NCBI RefSeq assembly: GCF_037126465.1
Contig: NC_088204.1
Span: forward strand, 64,541,807-64,605,806
DNA length: 64,000 nt
DNA from: Ornithodoros turicata
Taxonomy: Eukaryota; Arthropoda; Arachnida; Ixodida; Argasidae
Direction: 5' to 3'
Both the position numbers and the translations under genes were made by a program. Under the pieces are notes generated by a model. It did no database searches, was not told where the DNA came from, and saw only the letters and a program-made list of their open reading frames with translations. Below, piece after piece: positions 56,040 through 64,000 of the stretch; position 1 is the first letter of the stretch; each line of letters starts with the position of its first letter.

Positions 56040-57241
56040 AAGCCAGTGGTTCACTGGCTATGCGACCAACTACGGTCCACCCTCCGTCCAAAAAGAAAAA
56101 CTCGGACGGCGCTATCCGTGGAGGGGCGGGTTCTCATCGCCCTGCGGTTTTACGCCACAGGAAGTTTTCAGGGGGCGGTAGCTAGCGACCGGCACATGGC
56201 AGTCACGCAGAGCACCATCGGCAAGGTGCTCTTCAAGGTGACGAATACCATAGTGCTACAGCTGGCACCCCTGTGGATATGATTCCCGACCGAACCCGAC
56301 GAGATCCGCGAGGTCATGCGGGTATTCAAGACCAAATGGAGATTGCCCGGCGTGATTGGTGAGCGTTTATGTGGACAGACACAGAGAAAAAGAAGCTAAG
56401 ACCACTTAAAACCTTAAACATCGCAATATTTTTTTGCAGGCTGCATCGATGGGTCGGTCATTGGAATCCTGGCACCATCTGAGAGGAACGGGCAGTACCA
56501 AAAGAGTGCTTTCTTCTGCCGCAAACAGTACTTCGCTGTCAATGCCATGATCGTAAGTGAAGGACTGGGTATCCTCCTCCTGAATACGTATCCCAAAAAA
56601 TCTGGCAGTCTCTAGAATATATGCCGACGTGTTCTAAGTGTGTGACGCGTCGATGCGGATCACGTCGATGAATTGCTCGTTTTCCGGCGGAGCACACGAT
56701 GCCTACGTGTGGAGGCACAGTGAACTGAAACACGAGCTGTCCCGGAGGCACTCGGACGAACCAGGGTCGCACAGTATAATTGAGAACTACAACGGGTACG
56801 TGACATTACACATTTCCCTCAGTTGACAGTGGCTATCCATTGCAACCGTGGCTGCTGACGCCGTTGCTTGGAGACGCTCACCCCAAACACACCGGAGGCC
56901 CGATACAACAGACGCCACAAAGCGTCGCGCGGCGTAGTGGATAAATGCATCGGACTGCTGAAGTCAAGGTTTCGCTGTCTGCAGCGATACAGGACTCTCC
57001 ACTACAATCCGCACAGGGCCTCAAATGTTGTTGTGGCATGTGCCGTGCTCCGCAACATATGCATCCACGCACGGGCACCACCTACCGAGGACGCAGGGGA
57101 GGGTGAAGAAGACGGCGGTGAAGATACTCCGGCTACGACGAGCAGCCCTAACGCATCCCTGGATGCTCCCCCGGAGAGGGAGATCTATGGCATCGGGGCA
57201 GCCATTCGAGCAAGAGTGATTGAGCAGCTGTCGCGACATTA
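56040..57241 (+). pseudogene. PIF/Harbinger transposase, copy B
   Basis: Collinear with copy A. Exon 1 has a nonsense TGA at 56280-56282 where copy A has CGA. Exon 2 (56442-56556) keeps G-C-I-D-G and no stop. The third exon has V-C-D-A-S and G-G-A-H-D-A-Y. The last exon continues from a shift near 56867 in one frame to the TAA at 57240-57242 and includes the full C-terminus (an acidic linker E-E-D-G-G-E-D-T and the end R-V-I-E-Q-L-S-R-H). The third catalytic residue is Asp (GAT 56940-56942) instead of Glu. So this copy has the better-preserved C-terminus but is inactive. Confidence 0.8.
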
Positions 57242-58033
57242 AGTTACGTCGCCGTTACGCTATTACTCTGGGAATTCTTCCCGAGAACCCGACAGACAGC
57301 ACAGCCTGTGGCAGGGTTCGAACCCACTGCGCAATGGCGCCGGTTTTTCATGAGGGCATGTGATTTAAGCCTCTATTGTTTCGTTTTTTGTATCGGAATT
57401 GCTTGGACGGTCGTCAAATGGACCATGGCAACGAAGCTGCCGTCGTGGCGTACCTACACGTACGTTGTTGGAAGTACGAAATATATGATTCTTGCAAAAT
57501 TAGGTTTTCTCTGTCCCCTTGTTTCCGGTCTTCGCTATGGCGAGATTATCCCGGCGAAGGTGGTCCTTTAAAGAATGGAGAAATCGTAGCACGATTCGTA
57601 CATGCACGCACATTTATTTGCAAAACAGGATTTCCTCTGTGCAATACACAATTACCGTGGAAAATTCGTCGGAGTTTGTACACGATATCGAGGTCCCAGG
57701 AATAGAGTGAAAGAGGTGGGTACATCTCTCTGGAGACACAGCGAACAGGTCCGTTGTCTCGTCACTGTAGGCGAGCCAGTGTCAATGAACAAAGGCAATA
57801 GATATGACAGGTGGAAATAGAGGGATAGGGACGCCTATATTGGCATCCGTAACGGTCGTCATAACTTATCCATCCAACTTATCAACTCCCAATTATTATG
57901 CTTCATCGTGAAGGGAGAGTTAAGCAACGCAGAGTTCAATACAAACACCCAACCACTTTCGAAATTAAACACGCATCATTATACGTGACAAATCAATAGA
58001 AAGAAAATAATGTAAAAAAAATCAGTCTACTGT
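57242..58033. repeat. 3' region of Harbinger copy B
   Basis: Collinear with 50608-51390, including the SINE fragment near 57265-57350. No gene. Confidence 0.6.
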
Positions 58034-58945
<912 letters not shown>

Positions 58946-59439
58946 CTGTTCACGCGTGTGTAGACACAAGGAACACGTCTGAGGAAGTTGCACTCAGTAC
59001 AAGAAAAGAAAAGAGATGAAGTAATAAAACAAAATCCCGAAGAGTCCAGTCACACGCAAGTACACTTCTATGGAAAGAGCACACCAAAGGCAGAAATGCA
59101 AACAACGGGCACGAGAAAAGCAAATGACACACACACACACAAAAAAAAAACACTGCCTAAATTAGTATACATTCAAACCCCTCCCACACACAAAAAAACA
59201 CAAAAATCAAAAGACCACAAAGAAAACACACGAAAACACTCAAAAACAAAAACCAAGAACCACACAAAAATCAAAAGACCACAAAGAAAACCCGAAAACA
59301 CTCAAAAACAAAAACCAAAAACCACAGAAGAAAATCAAAAGGCCACGAAGAAAGGAGACAAAAAAACAAAAACCATACGAAAACAAAACCAAGCATTACG
59401 TAAATTAATACGCACACTATATACAATTTGTACAATATT

Positions 59440-60648
59440 TACAACCGGATGGCGAGGATCCTCATGGCGCTGGAGCTTGGGCACGAGCTAACATAACGAG
59501 GAGGGCCCGCTCCACCATTGCCCGCGTCTAAAAGAAACATAACTCATGTAGCGCACATAACGAAACTTGGGCACGTCATGCGCACCTGTTCCATCACACG
59601 TTCGTGTGACTGTTGCTGCCGCACAAGGTCGTTAATGGCGACAGGGCGGTCAAGGGCGTTAATGGCCTGGACACCCTCCACGACGAGGTCCAGGCGGTCG
59701 ACGGCCGAGCTCATGAGGGCCCTATGTTCGGCCGCTCCCGCCACCAGCTGATCCAGAGTGGCGTCCTCTTGCTCCCGGTGTGTCACGAGCCGTGGCGGAG
59801 ACGTCGATCTGGGTGGCGTCGCTACAAGGAAGCGACACGTTCAAAACAAAGTGCAACAGACAAAGATTCCCCCGTTCCTCGTTGTGTCTATGTCTGACAC
59901 ATACGGTACGTTGCCGTGAGGCTATTACTCTATGGGAAATAAAATTTGGGCAAAATCAGTGGAATGTAAGAGGTCGTTACCAGTCTGCACGTGACGGGGA
60001 GGTGCAGCCGCAGGGCTGAACCAGTCACTGGCTCCTGAGATGCTGTTGTCGTTGCCGGCGTTGCCCGTAGCATCGCCCTCCACATCACTTTCTCCTCCAC
60101 TCCCTTCGAGCGACTGGTTGCGCGGTGACGTGCGCGGACCCTACAGTTATGGCTTCCGTTGGTGTTACTTCAAATTCACGTAATGCAAGTAATGTACAAT
60201 GCACAAACAGAAAAAAGTATACTTACAACACCACTCGACAGGAGCTGGTTGTAGGAGAAGTGGTCAACACGACATGCTCCAAGCAGCTGCAGGACCCGGG
60301 CGTCAATGTCCGAAAACTCCCCCACGGCGTCTTCGAACGTCCTATTGCCCGTCCTTGTGCAGGACGCCTTGCACTCGTTAAATTTCCTCTTAATGGCACG
60401 CCGCTTATTAAGCCACGTGGTGCGCCACTGAGCGGCAGTGCGCTGATACTATTGGTCTCGGTTGAGGACCTCGGCCAGCACCCGCCACTCTGCGTCGCGG
60501 CTACCACCTTGTGGATTGACCCTCAGGGCGTCCGCAGGGATGGCTAATTGGCGGTTGGTCTCCATATAGGAAACTCCATATAGGAGACCAGCGCCTCCAT
60601 GCGTTCGCTAGAGAGCTGAGGGGCGCGAGATCCGCTAGTTGCCGACAT
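59440..60648 (-). pseudogene. Myb/SANT-like accessory gene, copy C
   Basis: All four exons are recognisable (start at 60648, last exon near 59455-59530). A 14-bp tandem duplication of CTCCATATAGGA (about 60565-60590) shifts the frame in exon 1, and a TAG appears near 60450. Exon 3 is shortened by a deletion near 59645. With transposase copy B (56040-57241) it forms the most complete element of this family in the window. Confidence 0.75.
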
Positions 60649-60752
60649 CTTCGAAAATGGAATATGAGGCTGAATGGAATAAAGGCACGAGACCACATGT
60701 CGCGAGATCTTTTCGTCTATATTGATGTTGAAGCGACCTCTGTGTTTCAATA

Positions 60753-61440
60753 TTCAACACATGCGTTTTTTGAACGCGTTTCGCTTTCGCGGCGCCGCGA
60801 AACGCGAGCCGCGGAGCGTTTGCAGACGCTTTTCGAGAACCTCTCCGTGCTGCAGCTTCGGAGGGCAGAAACGCGAACGCTTGTCATCCAGCCAATCGGA
60901 GCGCTCGGAGGGGTGGAGGTGACGTCCTTTTGGCGCCGGCGGGCAGTGGCGGGCCTCCCGATACCACGCTGGGATCTTTTGTCATTTGTGCGTGTGTACG
61001 TGTTTGGTGCTTCCGCGTGAGTAAATTCCTTGTCGCCAATAGTTGTTTGGTGTCTGAGCTGTCAACGAGGAGCTGGGAATTTGCCCAAACCACGGAATCG
61101 ACGAAAATAAATACGACTTGTGTGTAACCGTGTGTTGGTCGTCGGTAGGTAAACATGTGTCTCGCTTCTTCTGCCGTTCTTTCTCTGCTGTTGTGTCACG
61201 TCTGCCTTTCCAACGATTGATGATTCCAGCAGAAATGCTTCACAAGAATTTTTAAATGGAGAACATGCTTCACAATGTAAATTTTGAGGAAGACAGCTGA
61301 ATGTGTCGGTGCGATCTTGATGTAGCAACAACAACGAAGCGCGTTTTCAGGATGGCGGCTCGGCTATGTGTGCCAGGCCCCTCTCGGCGGCGCCGCGAAC
61401 GCTGAGGCGGCGCCGCTTTTTGAAACGCATGTGTGAATGA
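60753..61440. mobile_element. GC-rich element with CACATGCGTTT ends
   Basis: CACATGCGTTTTTTGAACGCG at the left and GCCGCTTTTTGAAACGCATGTG at the right pair imperfectly, and GGCGCCGCG-rich segments lie just inside both ends. No target duplication recognised and no coding domain. Superfamily unknown. Confidence 0.4.
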
Positions 61441-61734
61441 GCCTTTACTCCATTAGCTGGCCTTTGTGAGCCTCCTGTCTACTTCGTTCCCTCAAGCTCA
61501 AAGTGATGCTTCCCACTTCTAGGTAACTTATCTATGGTGAGACCTTTCATCATATTGAGACACCTCCCAATTCCTTCGTCTACTTCTAGGTACTGATTGA
61601 AACACAATTAAGCACATTTATTCCATCACTACATTTTTAAAACAGTCTGTAGAAGTACCTTTTGAACCTCTTGCAAGACTCTGTCGTACTGATTCCCGCA
61701 GTCAGAGGCCTGAAATGTTTTCTTGTTTTTTAAA
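61441..61734. other. No gene recognised
   Basis: Unique-looking DNA between the GC-rich element and repeat G copy 2. Confidence 0.4.
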
Positions 61735-62700
61735 GGTGTTAGGAAGGGTGGAGATGGAACTTACCTTCACTGGAGGTCCCGTTTCCCATACATAATTTCT
61801 TCTATGTGAAAATCTCTCAGCAACAGCATTGAGCTGGTGAACCCACATGCCTTCACTCCAACTGCTCATTTCCTTCTGGGTTGCAGTCAGGAGCCTATTC
61901 TCGGAATAAGTGTCAGAGCCGACGAGCTCCCCCAACTGCTCATGACAAATGAGAGACCCTACACTGGCTGACCCTAACAAAGAGACACAAAGTACAGCTG
62001 GTGCCCCAACCAGGAATAAGCACCAAGGAAGAGTACATAAAAAAATTGAGCGGCGGAAAATCAAAAGGACGTAATGCACACACGAACGAATACCACGTTT
62101 CAAGGGAGCGTGATAGGACACAACCACAAGCAGGGAAGAAAACGCCTTGGAAAGGACATTGTAAAAGAGTAGAGCTCATGGAAGGGAACAAAGAGGCGTA
62201 TGAGGTCACATGCATCCAATAGGGAGAGCATGTAGCCTGGAAAATAGCCACCAGATTAAGCTTTTTTTTAGGAGGAGGGGCACTTGAGGGAGGCAGAGTA
62301 CAGTGAGACAAAAGAATGGAGGGGAATTATCAGTTTTCAAACGTGCAACGTGGAAGATCTAAAGCACAGTAGGGGGAGCTATACGAAAGCTTGGAAAGAA
62401 ATAGCATGAGTCGGGATCATTAAAACCCATCCGTGTGGGGCACACTATGCATGGGAGGAGTTGTAGTGCTGGTACAAAATGACCTCGAAAGGACACATAC
62501 ATACATACATGCATACATGCATACATGCATACATACATGCATGCATACATACATACATACATACATACTTTTTTATGGTGTCTGCAAACAGCAAAAGCCT
62601 AGAATTGCAGTGCACCCTAATTACAAGTTGAGGTTACTGAGAACCTCCCGTCTGAACACAGCAGGAAAAACATATTCAGTTAAAGTCTTTCACGTGATCG
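61735..62700. repeat. Segmental repeat G, copy 2
   Basis: Second copy of 52768-53655. The minus-strand frame 62127-61702 (141 codons) extends the block shared with copy 1. The tetranucleotide array (CATA/CATG)n at 62499-62568 is longer than in copy 1. Confidence 0.6.
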
Positions 62701-63039
62701 AAGTTTATGATGGAGATGGAATACGTGATGGAGTTTAGCGCGTGCGGACACTTCCATTCTGTCCAAGATGGCGGTCTTCAGAACGTCGTATGCCTGATCG
62801 AGCTGAACTGCGGCGAAGACATCGTCCAGTTCTGCCGCAACTTCCGGAGGAAGACCAGCCAGAACGTGAAAATACTTTGACTGTTGGGACTGGATATGTC
62901 GAAGCTGAAATTGGACCTCGACCTGTCTGAACCAAGACCGCGGGTTCTGGCGCCAAAAAGGGGGCAACCGCAGCGTAGTGGTCGTCGAAATAGGCGGATC
63001 ATCGGCGCTGGAGGAATGATTGCCTGAGGGTGATGCCAT
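62701..63039 (-). pseudogene. gag: Ty3/gypsy Gag N-terminus, second family
   Basis: ATG at 63039, 113 codons of Gag: L-P-P-F-W-R-Q-N-P-R-S-W-F-R-Q-V-E start and L-P-P-E-V-A-A-E-L, the style of CsRn1/Mag-type gypsy Gag proteins. It is cut off near 62701 where repeat G resumes. Confidence 0.8.
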
Positions 63040-63060
63040 CGACAGGCAAAGGCTGCGTAT

Positions 63061-63078
63061 GCTCGACGCGGGTCACCA
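63061..63078 (-). promoter_or_regulatory. tRNA-Trp-type primer binding site
   Basis: Minus strand TGGTGACCCGCGTCGAGC, two bases after the LTR. CsRn1-type gypsy elements use TGGTGACCCCG, complementary to tRNA-Trp; here the match covers the first 9 bases. Confidence 0.55.
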
Positions 63079-63080
63079 AA

Positions 63081-63216
63081 TGAGGCAGGCAACGCGGAGG
63101 GAGAAGAAAGGACTACCGCAGCCTGTGAAGGTTTGGAAACAACTGAATGTTTATTGTCGCCCCTCGCGCTCGCCTTAGCTGAGCGCTCGTCGTCATCTTT
63201 AGATAGCTGCGCTACA
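63081..63216 (-). repeat. Gypsy 5' LTR (136 bp as bounded here)
   Basis: Minus strand TGTAGCGCAGC to GCCTGCCTCA (TG...CA), between repeat F and the primer site. It contains ACAATAAACATT, a polyadenylation-like signal. The 5' border coincides with the breakpoint with repeat F, so it may be complete or truncated. Confidence 0.55.
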
Positions 63217-63640
63217 AGTCCTTTTAGTACCGCGTTCAGGTCGTCAATCCTGACGTAAATGACGAGATCCCACGCTCGTTTGGGTGTTATGAACATATAT
63301 TTTCAAGAGTGTCCCTACAGAAGCGGGATTCGGGAGCACACTTCGCCAAAGAATTCAGTGACTACATGTGCTACACCGCGACGACACCTGTACAGCCATT
63401 AACGCTTTGGCGATGCCCATTGGAAGCATTGTGCAGTCCGCCTTCTAGCTTTCCCTATTTTTAATGTAAACGTCATTTTCGATGTCGTGAGTTGGTCAGC
63501 GGTTTCAGATCGCAATCTGGAAAAGTATGCTACGATCCATTACAATAAGCTCAGTGGTACCAAACATGTGCCTCACACGAAATGTGTTGGCAGTCTTGCG
63601 TCTTTAATATTGAAGTGATAACTGTGTTTGCTGCAGCCAA
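63217..63640. repeat. Segmental repeat F, copy 2
   Basis: Second copy of 53800-54227; continues past the point where copy 1 is interrupted by the LINE (after GCAGCCAATT). Confidence 0.6.
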
Positions 63641-64000
63641 TTCATTTTCTTAGTGTAACTAATTCGCATACGTCGTCGAATCGTAAACTCCGAAAAACTC
63701 CGTTTTTTACACTCGGAAAAACATCCACCGGTAACGACCTGAAATAAACACTGAAAACCCAGAACCCTAGAAACAAAAGTGCCTGACGAGACATCAGTTG
63801 AAATTATCCAACGGGAACTTATATGGAGTGAGAAATGTGATGCTAGAATGCAAAACACAAAGTGGGCTTCATATACCTCTACCATGTATTAGCATCACAT
63901 GCTTCTACATGGGCAGTCATCGTTACTGTCGCCACGTGACTAGGCATGATGAAGGCCGGGGGGGTGGGTATATATAAGTTTAATAAACAGGAGGTGGCAT
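63641..64000 (+). other. Unassigned, ending in LTR-like promoter DNA
   Basis: The last 50 bases have a TATA box (GGTATATATAAG) followed within 8 bases by AATAAA, a compact arrangement seen in LTRs. The window ends before this can be tested. Confidence 0.3.

Noticed and set aside
62760..62775. YY1-like AAGATGGCGG as a promoter
   Set aside because: It lies inside an antisense-read gypsy gag frame and no CpG-rich region or coding exon follows, unlike 35640-35860.

Overview
The window looks like intergenic or intronic DNA from a large, transposon-rich arthropod genome. An ixodid tick is the most likely source. Supporting signs are a tRNA-derived SINE whose 3' part resembles (from memory) the tick family Ruka, BEL/Pao and Ty3/gypsy elements, RNase H-bearing LINEs, PIF/Harbinger elements with introns, and many non-autonomous hAT elements. 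There is no operon structure and no bacterial-type gene density. Species cannot be fixed from sequence alone.

Layout. 1-5.6 kb: an open gypsy gag-protease frame running off the left edge, a LINE 3' end, a small hAT-like element and one uncharacterised intronless frame (4580-5158) with a polyadenylation signal. 5.6-8.1 kb: a 2.49-kb hAT-type element with an 8-bp target duplication, carrying a second complete hAT-type element inside it. 8.1-14 kb: mostly unassigned DNA, with a 613-bp retroelement in miniature (TRIM) at 12002-12614. 14-18.4 kb: a BEL/Pao element (tRNA-Phe primer site, Gag, protease, RT, RNase H, one frameshift, no integrase) that ends in an inverted, self-mirrored fragment of a second BEL element. 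18.6-20.5 kb: minus-strand debris of a LINE and a gypsy element, the latter split by a 241-bp palindromic MITE. 21-25 kb: a 1.2-kb hAT element made of GGTTCGG words, a Harbinger pseudogene and a Tigger-like element. 25-32.8 kb: a duplicated unknown block around a LINE fragment, then a minus-strand LINE ORF1/endonuclease.

35.6-36.4 kb: the best candidate for a host gene, a CpG-rich promoter plus a first exon that reads as a mitochondrial targeting peptide, with a hAT MITE inserted just behind it. 37.4-42.6 kb: further hAT elements, a short palindromic MITE, the first copy of a 1.6-kb unknown repeat, and a SINE inside a hAT fragment. 43-64 kb: three copies of parts of one PIF/Harbinger family (transposase on +, Myb/SANT-like accessory gene on -, convergent), mixed with five copies of one LINE, a roughly 885-bp (TCAA)n array that grew from a LINE tail, and a second segmental repeat.

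Most elements are dead. Exceptions worth noting are the Myb/SANT-like gene at 44193-45410, whose four exons join without a stop or frameshift; the TRIM, whose LTRs differ at one of 104 positions; and the left-edge gag frame. Nested insertions with clear target duplications give a readable relative chronology.
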